A stretch of DNA of 64,000 nucleotides from Colimorpha sp045576855. GTDB lineage: Bacteria; Bacteroidota; Bacteroidia; Bacteroidales; P3. Both the position numbers and the translations under genes were made by a program. The stretch spans positions 1-64,000 of the forward strand of contig JAZNHG010000015.1 in NCBI GenBank assembly GCA_045576855.1. Direction: 5' to 3'. Position 1 is the stretch's first letter. Each line of letters begins with the position of its first letter. This document shows positions 1 through 8,850 of this stretch, piece after piece. The notes beneath the pieces are model-generated. The model did not search any database and was not told the DNA's origin. It worked only from the letters and a program-made list of their open reading frames with translations.

Positions 1-106
1 TGCTCGCTGCGCTCGCGAGATCTTGTGGATCTTGTAGATTGTCGGGGTGCCGGGTCGGGGGTGGCCTGCTCGCTGCGCTCGCGAGATCTTGTGGATCTTG
101 TAGATT
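1..106. repeat. 40-bp direct repeat, two identical copies (family D)
   Basis: Bases 1-40 and 67-106 are identical over 40 bp. Each copy starts with a GC-rich palindrome-like part (CTCGCTGCGCTCGCGAG) followed by a GATCTTGTGGATCTTGTAG part. The first copy touches the window edge, so the array may extend to the left. The bases just after it (about 110-140) hold another GC-rich palindrome-like stretch. No gene is seen in 1-342. The element resembles an intergenic REP-type repeat, but its family cannot be named from this window. Confidence 0.75.
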
Positions 107-258
107 ATTCCGCCTGCGGCGGGCGGGGGTTCTGTGGATTAATGGATTGCGGTACGGGCGGGCGGCCCCGCATGGCAGCGGCACGCTATTGTTTTTTCAG
201 GTTGGTGCTATTTATTATATATTTAACAAAATTTAATATATTAGTGCGCCTTTTTTTG

Positions 259-266
259 TATATTTG
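259..266 (+). promoter_or_regulatory. Probable Bacteroidota -7 element before the lipoprotein gene
   Basis: TATATTTG matches the Bacteroidota -7 consensus TAnnTTTG and lies about 77 bases before the ATG at 343. A clear TTTG -33 box at the usual 19-21 nt spacing is missing; only an AT-rich tract is there. A promoter is therefore likely but not certain. Confidence 0.45.
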
Positions 267-342
267 CATTACCATATGGTGGTCTGTGCCACTGCTATGG
301 CGCTGAATTTTATTATTTTATACATTATAAATCCTGAAAACA

Positions 343-1062
343 ATGAAAAAAAATGTATTGGTTTTAGCCGCTTTGGTGGCTGGTGCTTGCTGTTTCACCG
401 CTTGCGATGATCTCGTAGAAATGGACCTCGTGGGCCACATCAACCTCACCACCTCCAATGCTACCGCCGGCGACCAGGCTTACGCCGACGGCCAGACCCT
501 CAACTTCACGTCGGCCCTGTGCAATATCAATATCGACACCGCACTGCTCGACGCCGGCACCGTCATGGTGGGCGCCACCCAGTCGCTGGTTTCCAACGAT
601 GTGGCCGATATCACCTTCCCGCTCTGCGGCATCAACCTGCGCGACACCGTGCCGGGCCAGTATGCCATTTCCTGCCCGGTGACCGACTTCAGCTTCTTCG
701 AGTATCTGAATGAGAGCAATGTGAACATGCTGATTACGCGTGGGCTTGCTATCGGCGACCAGCTGGGCAACCTGTTTGCTGTGGCTGTGAGCGACACGTC
801 GTTCTATCTGGGCTATAGCGGTACCGTCAATATCACCGCCTTTGGCTCCAATCCGCTGTCGCGAGTGCAGGGCACGGTGAGCAATGTGGAGGCCATCTAC
901 CTGACCGCAAGTGGCTTAGAGGCTATTGCCAACATGTCTGCCGCCGACCGCGCCAGTATCGACCTCACCACCTATTTCCCGCACATCACCTTCAACGGCG
1001 ATATCTCGAGCATGCGTTCTGACATAGATGCTGTGATGCAGGCCCTCGAGGATGCAGAGTAG
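343..1062 (+). CDS. Hypothetical lipoprotein
   Basis: This 239-residue protein has a lipoprotein signal peptide with a lipobox ending FTAC (Cys21), so it is probably anchored in the outer or inner membrane. The mature part is rich in Thr, Ser, Asn and Asp and has short alternating hydrophobic stretches that suggest beta structure. I recognise no domain. The ATG at 343 is preceded by an A-rich leader typical of Bacteroidota, which lack strong Shine-Dalgarno sites. The stop overlaps the start of the next gene (ATG at 1052), so the two are translationally coupled and probably act in the same envelope function. The function is unknown. Confidence 0.7.
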   Translation: MKKNVLVLAALVAGACCFTACDDLVEMDLVGHINLTTSNATAGDQAYADGQTLNFTSALCNINIDTALLDAGTVMVGATQSLVSNDVADITFPLCGINLRDTVPGQYAISCPVTDFSFFEYLNESNVNMLITRGLAIGDQLGNLFAVAVSDTSFYLGYSGTVNITAFGSNPLSRVQGTVSNVEAIYLTASGLEAIANMSAADRASIDLTTYFPHITFNGDISSMRSDIDAVMQALEDAE

Positions 1063-1804
1063 GAAGGTCCTTATGCTGGCTTTGGCGCTGGCTATGATGC
1101 CGGTAGCCAAGGCGCAGTGGAATGACAACACCGTCCGGGACGCCCGCAGTGGCGCTCTGGGCGGTGTTGTTTTGTGGCAGCCCGACTCCTGCATGGCTAC
1201 GCTTACCTACCGGCAGGGGTACCTGATGGCCGAGCTTGCCACGCGCCAGCTCTGGGTGCAGCAGCGCGTGGGACGTCTGGGCGCGGCGGCCCTGGGCTAT
1301 GCGTATTTCGGCTCGGCCGACTACAGCGAGCAGCAGCTGGCAGTGGCCTATGGGTTGCGGGTGGCCGAGGGGTGGCAGGTGGGTGTGGCGGCTCGCTGGC
1401 TCTATGCCGGTGCCGCCGATGCCCATTACGAGCCGGTGCACTGGCTGGCGCCGTCGGCATTGGTGCGCCTGGTTCGCGGCCGCGCGGCCGCGGCCTGCTG
1501 GGGTGGCTTGCGCCCCTGGGACAGCGCGCGCCCCTGGCGGCTGCACGTGCAGGCGACCTATAGGACGAGGCGCGACGTGCTGACGCTGGTGGAGCTGGAG
1601 AGCGAGGAGCGCTGGCGCCTGCGGGCCGGCATGGAATACATGCCGGTGCCGCATATTGCACTGCGGGCCGGGGTGTCCACGCGTCCGCTGGTACCCGCTT
1701 TCGGCGTGGGCTGTCGCTGGCGTTGTATGGCTGCCGACTTGGCTGCCGAGTGGCATCCGGCGCTCGGACTCACCCCTCAGATTTCTCTTTCGCTATGGTG
1801 GTAA
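1052..1804 (+). CDS. Hypothetical secreted, probably outer-membrane beta-barrel protein
   Basis: This 250-residue protein has an N-terminal signal peptide (hydrophobic run, then AKAQ). The body shows many amphipathic strands with alternating aromatic and small residues, and it ends in LSLWW; a terminal aromatic residue is typical of outer-membrane barrels. There is no clear family motif, though the size and layout recall PorP/SprF-type or other small Bacteroidota barrels. It overlaps the lipoprotein gene by 11 bases and the following gene by 10 bases, so the three form one tight transcription unit. The barrel assignment is inferred from pattern only. Confidence 0.6.
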   Translation: MQSRKVLMLALALAMMPVAKAQWNDNTVRDARSGALGGVVLWQPDSCMATLTYRQGYLMAELATRQLWVQQRVGRLGAAALGYAYFGSADYSEQQLAVAYGLRVAEGWQVGVAARWLYAGAADAHYEPVHWLAPSALVRLVRGRAAAACWGGLRPWDSARPWRLHVQATYRTRRDVLTLVELESEERWRLRAGMEYMPVPHIALRAGVSTRPLVPAFGVGCRWRCMAADLAAEWHPALGLTPQISLSLWW

Positions 1805-3651
1805 GACGTTGGTTAATAGTGTTTCTGCTGCTTGTGCCGCTCGCGCTCCGGGCCCAGACCGAGGCTACGCTGGAGCAGTGGGTCGAGGAGACGGGCGACG
1901 AGGCCGCCGCCGGTGAGTTGAGCGACGAGTGGCTACGGCTGCGGCAACACCCCGTGAACCTCAACGACACGCTGGCGCTGGAGCGTCTCTTCTTCCTCAG
2001 CCCCTTCCAGCGGCAGGCGTTGCGCAACTATATTCTGCTGTATGGCCAGCTGTTGAGTCTGAAGGAACTGCAGTTTGTGCCGGGCTTCGACAGCGCTACG
2101 GTGGCGCTGCTGACCGAGGTGGCTGTGGCAGCCCCCTATACGCCGCCACGCCGTTGGCGGCTGGCCGACGGAGAGCATACTTTCACTACCGCCTTGGGCG
2201 GCACAGTGGAGCGCGCCGACGGCTATGCCTCGGGGCATTATGCAGGCGACAATCTGCGTGCGTTGGCCGTCTATCGCTACACCCTCTACGGCAAGGTGGA
2301 GTTGCGGTTGGCGGCCGACAAGGACCCGGGCGAGGCGTGGGGTACGGGCAACTATGTGGGCTACCACCTGATGGTGAGGCATCTGGGGCGGTTGGAACGG
2401 CTGATAGTGGGGCGCTACAATCTGCAGTTTGGCCAGGGACTGACCGTGTGGACGGGTCTGCGGCCGTTCAATATGCTGGGTGCCACCCCGATACGCTTCG
2501 GCAATGGGGTGCGTCCGTCGGCCACATTCTACGAGGAAGGCTACCAGGAGGGACTGGCGGCACGTGTGCGGTTGGCGCGGAGTGTGAGCCTTTCGGCCTT
2601 CGGGTCGCATGTGGATGGCACCACGGTGGCGGGCACACACCTCGACTGGCGGCATGCCAACCTGCGGGTGGGCGTCACGCTGGCGGGCCTCTGGCTGGAC
2701 AGTCTGCCCGTGGTGAGGGATTATGTCTACAACCAGAACTACTTCCGCGGCCAGCGGCAACTGAATGCAGGCGTGGATGTTGTGTGGCGGTGGCGGCGTG
2801 TGACCCTCTTCGGCGAGGCTGCTGTGGGCGACAACGGGGCGCCGGCCGTCATCGGCGGGGTGGCGCTGCATGTGGGCGATGGATTGCGCATGGGCCTCAC
2901 GGGGCGCTGCTACCATGACGCGTGGCAGAACCGGCTGGCGCAGCCCTACACGCTGGGCAATGGCGCCGGCGAGCGGGGACTGACGCTGGACGGCGAGGGC
3001 AGGCTACCGCTGGGTCTGAGATGGCAGGGCAGTGTCGACGTGCACCGGCTGACGGCGCTGCGATATGCCGACTACAGTCCATCGGTGGGCGAGTGGATGC
3101 GCCTACAGCTGAGTCGCGAGTGGGGGCACTGGCTGGCGGCTACGGTGCGCTATGCTACCCGATTGAAGGAGAGGAATATACCCAATATAGACTCGACGCT
3201 CTACCTGGGAGAGCAGACCATGCGGCGGCAGCTACAGGGCGAGGTGCGGACCGAATGGGGACCGTGGCGGGTGGCGGCCCGCGGCGTCTGGTGCCACTTC
3301 GGGAGCGAACAGGGCGAGCCCCAGGAGGGATGGCTGGCAGGGGTGTCGGCGCGCTATACGCGTCGGGCGCTGCAGGCTACGGCTGCGGCGGCGTGGTTCG
3401 ACGTGGATGGCTATTACGCGCGTATCTATTATAATGAGAATCACCTGCAGTATGCGTGGAGCATTCCTGCGCTGACGGGACGTGGCCTGCGGGGCTATGT
3501 GTTGGTGCGCTACACTTTGGGGCAGCTGACGCTGGCGGCAAAGTATGCTATACTCTGGCATCCAGGTGCCGAGTCCATCGGCAGTGGCGACGCACGCACC
3601 GAGGGTCCGGTACGGCAGACCTGGATGGTGCAGTTGCGATGGAAGCTGTAG
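1795..3651 (+). CDS. Helix-hairpin-helix domain outer-membrane protein
   Basis: I chose the ATG at 1795 (618 residues) over an upstream in-frame ATG at 1723 because only the shorter protein begins with a signal peptide (MVVRRWLIVFLLLVPLALRA, then Q). Residues about 25-120 contain paired helices with LFFLSPFQRQALRNYI and LLSLKELQFVPGFDSATV, matching the ComEA-like helix-hairpin-helix repeats of a large uncharacterised Bacteroidota family. The remaining about 480 residues look like a large beta-barrel, with many alternating-aromatic strands and a C-terminal MVQLRWKL. The role is unknown; surface DNA contact is possible but unproven. It is the last gene of the three-gene unit and is followed by a strong terminator. 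Confidence 0.7.
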   Translation: MVVRRWLIVFLLLVPLALRAQTEATLEQWVEETGDEAAAGELSDEWLRLRQHPVNLNDTLALERLFFLSPFQRQALRNYILLYGQLLSLKELQFVPGFDSATVALLTEVAVAAPYTPPRRWRLADGEHTFTTALGGTVERADGYASGHYAGDNLRALAVYRYTLYGKVELRLAADKDPGEAWGTGNYVGYHLMVRHLGRLERLIVGRYNLQFGQGLTVWTGLRPFNMLGATPIRFGNGVRPSATFYEEGYQEGLAARVRLARSVSLSAFGSHVDGTTVAGTHLDWRHANLRVGVTLAGLWLDSLPVVRDYVYNQNYFRGQRQLNAGVDVVWRWRRVTLFGEAAVGDNGAPAVIGGVALHVGDGLRMGLTGRCYHDAWQNRLAQPYTLGNGAGERGLTLDGEGRLPLGLRWQGSVDVHRLTALRYADYSPSVGEWMRLQLSREWGHWLAATVRYATRLKERNIPNIDSTLYLGEQTMRRQLQGEVRTEWGPWRVAARGVWCHFGSEQGEPQEGWLAGVSARYTRRALQATAAAAWFDVDGYYARIYYNENHLQYAWSIPALTGRGLRGYVLVRYTLGQLTLAAKYAILWHPGAESIGSGDARTEGPVRQTWMVQLRWKL

Positions 3652-3659
3652 AAACGAGA

Positions 3660-3691
3660 CAGCCCCCTGCAAGTGTGCTTGCAGGGGGCTG
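3660..3691. terminator. Bidirectional intrinsic terminator
   Basis: A perfect 14-bp stem (3660-3673 with 3678-3691) and a TGTG loop lie in the 67-base gap between two convergent genes. On the plus strand the stem is followed by CTGTTTCTTT. The position and symmetry fit termination of both the HhH gene and the long leftward capsule run. Confidence 0.85.
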
Positions 3692-3718
3692 CTGTTTCTT
3701 TGCCGTAGGGCTGTGGAC

Positions 3719-5188
3719 TTACTGGTGGTAGCGCGTCCACTTGGCGATAATCTCTTCCGATTCTTTGGTGCGGAACACTATCATGGCCATACGGTTCTCC
3801 TCCTTGGGTTCGTAGGCTGTGATACCGCCCACGGGAACCGTGATGAGTCGGTTGCGGTCGGCGCCATAGTCGTTGACCAGCGCGTTGAAGGCTGCCTGGC
3901 AGCGCTTCTCGGAGAGCCAGTCGTTGTGGCGCTTGGAACCGGTCAGCGAGTCGGCGGCTCCAATGATGTAGTATTCGATAGTGTCCGGTACACGCTCCAT
4001 CGACTGGGCGAACTTGCGCAGGCGATAGCGTGCATTGCGGTCGAGGTTGTATTTATCCAAGTCGAAGTAGACCACCGTCAAGGCAAGGTCGTTCTGGATG
4101 AGTTCGTCCATGACGTTGACAGGAGCGGGATAGCCTCTGCCATAGCCGTTGTATTCGGGCATGGTGTCGAGCTGGTTCTGCAGGCGGTCGAGCGAGTCCT
4201 TGAGGTCGCTAATCAGCGCAGAGTCTATGTCGGCCTGGTTCTCGATGGAGTCGATGGCCTCGTTCAGTCTTTCGATACGGCCGGTCAGGACCTTGACGGT
4301 ATTGCGCGAACCGAAGGCGAGGAACTCGTGGTACACCTTCTCACGGTTGGAGACGCGGGTCTTCGGATTGTACTTGGTGATGTCCTTGAGCAGGTTGAAG
4401 CGCACGCCGAAGGTCAGGGTGGGCATGATGTCGTAGCGGGAGTAGCTGTTGTTATATGGGGTCCAGTCCCAGGTGCTTTCGGAGCCGAATATCTCGGCGT
4501 TCATGCTGAATGCCAGTTGTGGCGTGACGATGTATTCGGCGCCAATACCGGCGCTGTAGGAAAGCTCCCAGTTCTTGCGGAAGGCACCTATGGGGTCGTT
4601 TCCGCGCGGGTTGCGTTGGTTGCCGTGGAGCATAGAGAAGCCCAGTCCGATGGGTGTGTAGATATGCAGCCGTGAGCGGCGCCCTATCTCATAGCCTCGG
4701 AAGAAGTTGGTCCAGTCGAGGACGACATAGCCGATGAAAGAGAGCGAGTGGGCATGGAAGGAATAGTATCCATTGGCGTTGGAGTCGTCCTGGGTGAAGT
4801 CGACAAAGGGCTGCAAACCATACTTGGTCTGGCCGTCGACATCGAAATAGGAGACTCGGAGTGTGACGGCAAGATCGGGGATAATCCATTTGCCTATCTC
4901 GGCTTTGAGATTGTAGTTCAGTTTGTTGTTGCGGGCCGAAGCGATGAGTTCGTTGCCACGGAAGGTCTGAATGCCACCGCCGACGGTGAGGTACCAGTTG
5001 TCGAATGGCGATGCGATAATATATAATAATGTATCGCGGTCGGCGCCGAAGGCAAAACCTCGCCGTAGAAAGTTCTGCGCAGACAGGTCGTGAGAGGCAA
5101 ACAGCAATGGTAATAGCAGGATTAGTCCTTTAATCCATTTCAACCTGTTGCGCTGTTGGTAATGTGTGTGTTCAGGGGTTTTGTTCAT
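3719..5188 (-). CDS. OmpA-family outer-membrane protein with coiled coil
   Basis: This 489-residue protein has a signal peptide near residues 16-38. Residues about 40-300 contain strands of an N-terminal barrel-like domain (NWYLTVGGG, VTLRVSYFDVDG). A Leu/Ile-heptad coiled coil lies near 305-345 (LTGRIERLNEAIDSIENQ). The C-terminal OmpA-like peptidoglycan-binding domain (about 370-489) shows VVYFDLDKYNL and the NDWLSEKRCQAAFNAL signature. It probably links the outer membrane to the cell wall. It is 34 bases downstream of the BY-kinase gene and is the last gene of the leftward run, so it may be a structural partner of the exporter or simply the end of the operon. Confidence 0.85.
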   Translation of the reverse strand: MNKTPEHTHYQQRNRLKWIKGLILLLPLLFASHDLSAQNFLRRGFAFGADRDTLLYIIASPFDNWYLTVGGGIQTFRGNELIASARNNKLNYNLKAEIGKWIIPDLAVTLRVSYFDVDGQTKYGLQPFVDFTQDDSNANGYYSFHAHSLSFIGYVVLDWTNFFRGYEIGRRSRLHIYTPIGLGFSMLHGNQRNPRGNDPIGAFRKNWELSYSAGIGAEYIVTPQLAFSMNAEIFGSESTWDWTPYNNSYSRYDIMPTLTFGVRFNLLKDITKYNPKTRVSNREKVYHEFLAFGSRNTVKVLTGRIERLNEAIDSIENQADIDSALISDLKDSLDRLQNQLDTMPEYNGYGRGYPAPVNVMDELIQNDLALTVVYFDLDKYNLDRNARYRLRKFAQSMERVPDTIEYYIIGAADSLTGSKRHNDWLSEKRCQAAFNALVNDYGADRNRLITVPVGGITAYEPKEENRMAMIVFRTKESEEIIAKWTRYHQ

Positions 5189-5222
5189 GGTTCAGGATGC
5201 TCCTTTATAAGTTTCAGTTGTA

Positions 5223-7688
5223 TTAATTCTCTTCAGTTCTCGTTGACGGATTGTTTTCGTCCTCTTTCCTTTCGTCTTCTCCATAGCCGTAACCATAACC
5301 ATAGCCGTATCCGTAACCATAGCCGTACCCGTAGCCATACCCGTAGCCATAGCCGTATTTACGCTCGATGGCCATGAGCTTCTTGTAGTGTACGTCGTTG
5401 AGCACTATTGCCATGTTGGGGAAGCTGTGTGAGGTATAGAGTTCGTCGATGCTGGAAAGGTGTCGCTTGTCGAATCGACCGGCACGCACCACGAAGACGG
5501 TGGTGTCGACCAGATGCTTGATGATATCGGTGTCGACGACCAAGCCTGTGGGGGCGGTGTCGAAGATGATGTAGTCGTAGTTCTTCTTGAGTTCAGCCAC
5601 CAGCTTGTCCAGTCGGCCGTTGCCCAACAGCTCGGTGGGGTTGGGTGGGATGTGGCCGGTGAAGATGCTGTCGATGCCGTTGCTGATGATGTCGTGCTTG
5701 ATGAGGTTCTGCCAATCGTCGGTACGGCCGGCCAGATAGCTGCTTAGACCGCGGTGCTTGCGGGAGTAGAAGCTGCGTGTCATGATGCCACGGCGCAGGT
5801 CGAGGTCGATGACCACAACCCGCTTGCCGGCGATGGCCATGCTGGCGCTGAGGTTGGTGGAGATGAAGGTCTTGCCCATGCCGGGTTGCAGCGAGGTGAC
5901 CATGATGACGCGTCCCTCGCCATTCTCTGAGTTGGTGCCGATAAAGTCGACCTTGGTACGCAACAGTCGGAAGGACTCTGTCAGTGCATCGTGGTCGCCA
6001 TTCTCAACCACAAGTTCGCGGTTGTCGTTCTTCTGGCGGGCGGGTATCTCGCAGAGGAACGGTGCGCTGGTGCCGTTGAGGACGTCGTTGTAGAACTTCA
6101 CCTTGGTGTCGAAGAGGCGACGCAGGAAGAAGATGGCTACGGGAATGAGCAGTCCGATGACGAGACCGTAGAGTGTCGACCGGCGCTCGTTGGGCGCGAT
6201 GGGGGTGCGGTTGATGCGGGCGGGGTCCAGTATCTTGCCGTTGGGCTCGATGGAGGGCTGGCTTATCATCAGCTCCTCGCGTCGGCTCAGCAGGTGGAGG
6301 TAGAGTTCTTCCTTGATTTTCTGCAGTCGTTCCAGATTTTCGATATACAGCTGCTGCTGCGGTACCTTGCTCATCTTGCTGGTGGCGGCTGATTCCACGA
6401 TTTGTGCTTCGGCTATGCGTTCCTGGAGCATGCCCACATAGGAGTCCAGCAGGCGGTTCATCTGGTTGCGCAGATTGTTCAGCTCGTTCTGTTTGGCGCG
6501 CACGGTGGGGTTGTTCTGGGCCCCTTCGATGTCCTGCAGCTCGAGTACCAGCTTGTTGTACTGCATGATGACGCGCATGATATTCTCATTGTCGAAGACG
6601 TTGTTGTCCGCAATGAGGTGGGGGTCGTCGGTGGTCTCATTGGCCTGGATGAGGTAGCGGGCCATGTTGAGTTGCTTGCGCAGGCGCTGGATTTCCTCCG
6701 AGGTCTCGATGCTGGTGGTGAGGTAGGATTGGCCGAAGGAGGAGAGGTCCAGCAGTTGATGCTCGCGTTTGAATCCGGCCAAGGCGTTCTCCTGCACGCC
6801 CAGGTCCGACTGCAGCAGCTGCAGGCGCGAGTTGATGTAGTCGTAGGTGTAGGCTATGATGCGCTGTTTGTCCTTGACAAAGTCGTCGTTATATACGCGT
6901 ATGGCCTCGTTGATGACGTCGGCCGCACGGATGGGCGACGGGTCGTGGAGCGAGATGTTGATGATGGTGTTGAAGTCATCGTTGCGGCTGACCTGCAGTG
7001 CAGCGCGGTAGCGCTCGGCGATGCCGGTCATGCTGTGGTGGGTGACGGTGATGGGGGTGTTGTTGCTCGAGCTGTTGTAGTACCACGTGGTGGCCACGAC
7101 AATGCGGCCAAAAGGCATGGCCACGGTGTCGTTGTAGTGAGCCTTCTTGGCCGGTGTGTCTTCGCCGAAGCTGTACTGATAGTAGGCTGTGTCCAGGGGG
7201 GTGATGTCTATCGAGGCATAGTCTTCGTCGCCCACGTCGATGAAGTCCACCTTGATGGGAGCCTCGCCGTAGAGGTCTTTCGTGCGCCCGATGATGCGGG
7301 TCTTGCTGTTGTAGAAGATGTTGAGCTTCAGATTCTGCGCCACCTCGAGCATCGAGGTCTTCGAGGTGAAGATCATCATCTCGTTGTTGATGTTGCTATT
7401 GTATAGGGCGCGGGTGCTGAACATGCTGCGCACCGAGGCTTCGCGCACGCTGTTCTCCGCGGAGCCGGAGGTCGACGAGCCTTTGATGAGTATGCGTGCG
7501 TTGCTTTCGTAGACACGGTCCTGGTGGCGTACCCTGTAGCCGGCGATGCCGGCGCCCAGCACTCCGCATATCAGCAGCCAATGCAGATTGCGCAGCAGGA
7601 TGAAGAGCACATCCTTCACGTGTACCTTGGGACCGCGGTTGTTGCCGTCCAGGAATGCCATTTCGTCGTTTTTCTTTTCTTCTGCCAT
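5223..7688 (-). CDS. wzc: Polysaccharide co-polymerase with BY-kinase domain (Wzc-type)
   Basis: This 821-residue protein joins a Wzz-type chain-length domain to a bacterial tyrosine kinase. A first membrane helix lies near residues 26-48, a long periplasmic region with coiled coils follows, and the second helix is near 505-525 (LYGLVIGLLIPVAIFFL). The kinase has Walker A (PGMGKT, about 600), Walker A' (VVVIDLDLRR, about 620-630) and Walker B (YIIFDTAP, about 705). The C-terminal tail holds 13 consecutive Tyr-Gly pairs, the expected autophosphorylation cluster. Wzc cycles between phosphorylated and unphosphorylated forms to control export and chain length. It lies 18 bases after wza. Confidence 0.95.
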   Translation of the reverse strand: MAEEKKNDEMAFLDGNNRGPKVHVKDVLFILLRNLHWLLICGVLGAGIAGYRVRHQDRVYESNARILIKGSSTSGSAENSVREASVRSMFSTRALYNSNINNEMMIFTSKTSMLEVAQNLKLNIFYNSKTRIIGRTKDLYGEAPIKVDFIDVGDEDYASIDITPLDTAYYQYSFGEDTPAKKAHYNDTVAMPFGRIVVATTWYYNSSSNNTPITVTHHSMTGIAERYRAALQVSRNDDFNTIINISLHDPSPIRAADVINEAIRVYNDDFVKDKQRIIAYTYDYINSRLQLLQSDLGVQENALAGFKREHQLLDLSSFGQSYLTTSIETSEEIQRLRKQLNMARYLIQANETTDDPHLIADNNVFDNENIMRVIMQYNKLVLELQDIEGAQNNPTVRAKQNELNNLRNQMNRLLDSYVGMLQERIAEAQIVESAATSKMSKVPQQQLYIENLERLQKIKEELYLHLLSRREELMISQPSIEPNGKILDPARINRTPIAPNERRSTLYGLVIGLLIPVAIFFLRRLFDTKVKFYNDVLNGTSAPFLCEIPARQKNDNRELVVENGDHDALTESFRLLRTKVDFIGTNSENGEGRVIMVTSLQPGMGKTFISTNLSASMAIAGKRVVVIDLDLRRGIMTRSFYSRKHRGLSSYLAGRTDDWQNLIKHDIISNGIDSIFTGHIPPNPTELLGNGRLDKLVAELKKNYDYIIFDTAPTGLVVDTDIIKHLVDTTVFVVRAGRFDKRHLSSIDELYTSHSFPNMAIVLNDVHYKKLMAIERKYGYGYGYGYGYGYGYGYGYGYGYGYGEDERKEDENNPSTRTEEN
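5280..5357 (-). repeat. (Tyr-Gly)13 coding repeat in the Wzc tail
   Basis: These 78 bases encode 13 Tyr-Gly pairs with mixed synonymous codons (TAC/TAT and GGC/GGT/GGA/GGG). The mixture shows the run is kept at protein level rather than being a recent pure microsatellite. It is the likely substrate of the kinase in the same protein. Confidence 0.9.
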
Positions 7689-7706
7689 TGGTCTGTGTGC
7701 TGAGGT

Positions 7707-8486
7707 TTATTGAATGGAGCGGTAGAGGGCGATGGAGGTGAGCAGCGATGCCAGCGACATGGCCGTCGTCACCAGTCCGGACCAGTAGGAGAACTCTGTC
7801 CGCAGGGTGCTGGCATTGTAGTTGGGCACGATGATGAAATCGTTCTGCTGCAGCATGAAGAAGGGGTCGTTGAAGACGTCGCTCGAGCGCGGGTCGAGGT
7901 AGCGCGTCACCATGCGGCCGTTGATTTCGCGCATCACCGCTATACGGTCGCGACGGGTGTAGTTGTCCAGGCCGCCCATCATGGCCAGCGCTTCCAGGAA
8001 GGTGCACCGCTCATTGGTGATGTTGATTACGCGGCCCGTGCCGTTGCCCAGGAAGAAGATTTTGAAGTTGGAGAAGCGCACATTCACATACGGGTCGGGG
8101 ATGTAGCCCCCTTGTTGCAGCATGGCGGTGAGCGTGTCCTGCAGGCGCAGGCGCGTCAGCCCGGCCACATGCACCTTGCCCAGCGTGGGCAGCTCTATGT
8201 CGCCGTTCACATCCACCAGATAGCCGTATATGTTCTGCTGGCCGTTCACCATTTGGTTGGGTTTCATGTTGAACGGCTCGGCCAGGTGCTGGTTGTTGAG
8301 GTCGGACGACATCACCGTAATGTTCAGCTGGTCGTAGGGGGCAATCACGGCCTCGAACCGGTTCTCTATCTCTATCTGGCTGCCATGCGTCATGTCCTGC
8401 AAGTAGTCCACGCGGCGTGTGGTCACACACGAGGTGGCCAGCAGGGCTGCCACAAGAGCTATCACTATGTTTGAGAATGACTTCAT
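7707..8486 (-). CDS. wza: Outer-membrane polysaccharide export lipoprotein (Wza/OPX family)
   Basis: This 259-residue lipoprotein has its lipobox at LATSC (Cys20). The Poly_export domain lies near residues 45-130 (YDQLNITVMSSDL, then the YLVDVNGDIELPTLGKVHVAG signature region). An SLBB-type domain follows (VYVLG-like segment NFKIFFLGN, about 140-215). A hydrophobic C-terminal helix near 232-258 may span the outer membrane as in Wza. It forms the outer-membrane channel for the capsule and pairs with the BY-kinase gene 18 bases downstream. It is shorter than E. coli Wza (about 380 residues), as is usual for Bacteroidota OPX proteins. Confidence 0.93.
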   Translation of the reverse strand: MKSFSNIVIALVAALLATSCVTTRRVDYLQDMTHGSQIEIENRFEAVIAPYDQLNITVMSSDLNNQHLAEPFNMKPNQMVNGQQNIYGYLVDVNGDIELPTLGKVHVAGLTRLRLQDTLTAMLQQGGYIPDPYVNVRFSNFKIFFLGNGTGRVINITNERCTFLEALAMMGGLDNYTRRDRIAVMREINGRMVTRYLDPRSSDVFNDPFFMLQQNDFIIVPNYNASTLRTEFSYWSGLVTTAMSLASLLTSIALYRSIQ

Positions 8487-8585
8487 CCCTTTAAATATTA
8501 ATAATTAACACGTGTAAACGCGCGATGGCATGTGTTTATTGTGCAAGTGGGGGGGTAATTGTAGTTAAATAATGTTAAATAATTT

Positions 8586-8632
8586 GGCGGCTATTTTCCT
8601 CGGTCGGAAAGTGTACCCCGACCGTAGTCGCC
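8586..8632. other. Stem-loop in the wza upstream gap
   Basis: Bases 8586-8593 pair with 8625-8632 (one G-T pair), and 8601-8607 pair exactly with 8618-8624 around a 10-base loop. A 7-base bulge separates the two stems. On the minus strand the hairpin is followed by an A/T-rich run, so it could act as an attenuator or terminator before wza. No standard promoter was found in 8487-8836; the rest of this gap holds only small GC-rich hairpins and repeat E. Confidence 0.4.
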
Positions 8633-8780
8633 ATTGCCCACTTAGGGCAGGGGTGGGTTGCATATGCAAGACTGTATCCTGTCGGTTTAACTTACTGTAG
8701 GCGTGTGTCTTGTGTGCGCTGTTCGGGCCATTGCGGCTCCCCGGAACCAAGCCCCTGTAGTCCCGGCCCCTGCGGGGTAT

Positions 8781-8850
8781 CATCCTACCACCATCCTACC
8801 ATCATCCTACCACCATCCTACCACCATCCTACCATTTTAACATTTCGGAT
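8781..8850. repeat. 11-bp phased tandem repeat with conserved anchor (family E, copy 1)
   Basis: About five 11-bp units (ACCATCCTACC) are followed by ATTTTAACATTTCGGA. The same arrangement occurs at 23266-23334 and 50433-50479. The stop codon of the deacetylase gene (8837) lies inside the anchor, so the repeat supplies its last codons. Confidence 0.85.

Noticed and set aside
3545..4675. Plus-strand open frame opposite the OmpA-type gene
   Set aside because: It runs through the terminator and opposite a well supported OmpA protein; no domain was seen.
6402..7406. Plus-strand open frame opposite wzc
   Set aside because: wzc motifs are on the minus strand, and the antisense product has no motifs.
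8487..8780. Promoter for wza
   Set aside because: No TTTG/TAnnTTTG pair was found on the minus strand; only a stem-loop is reported.
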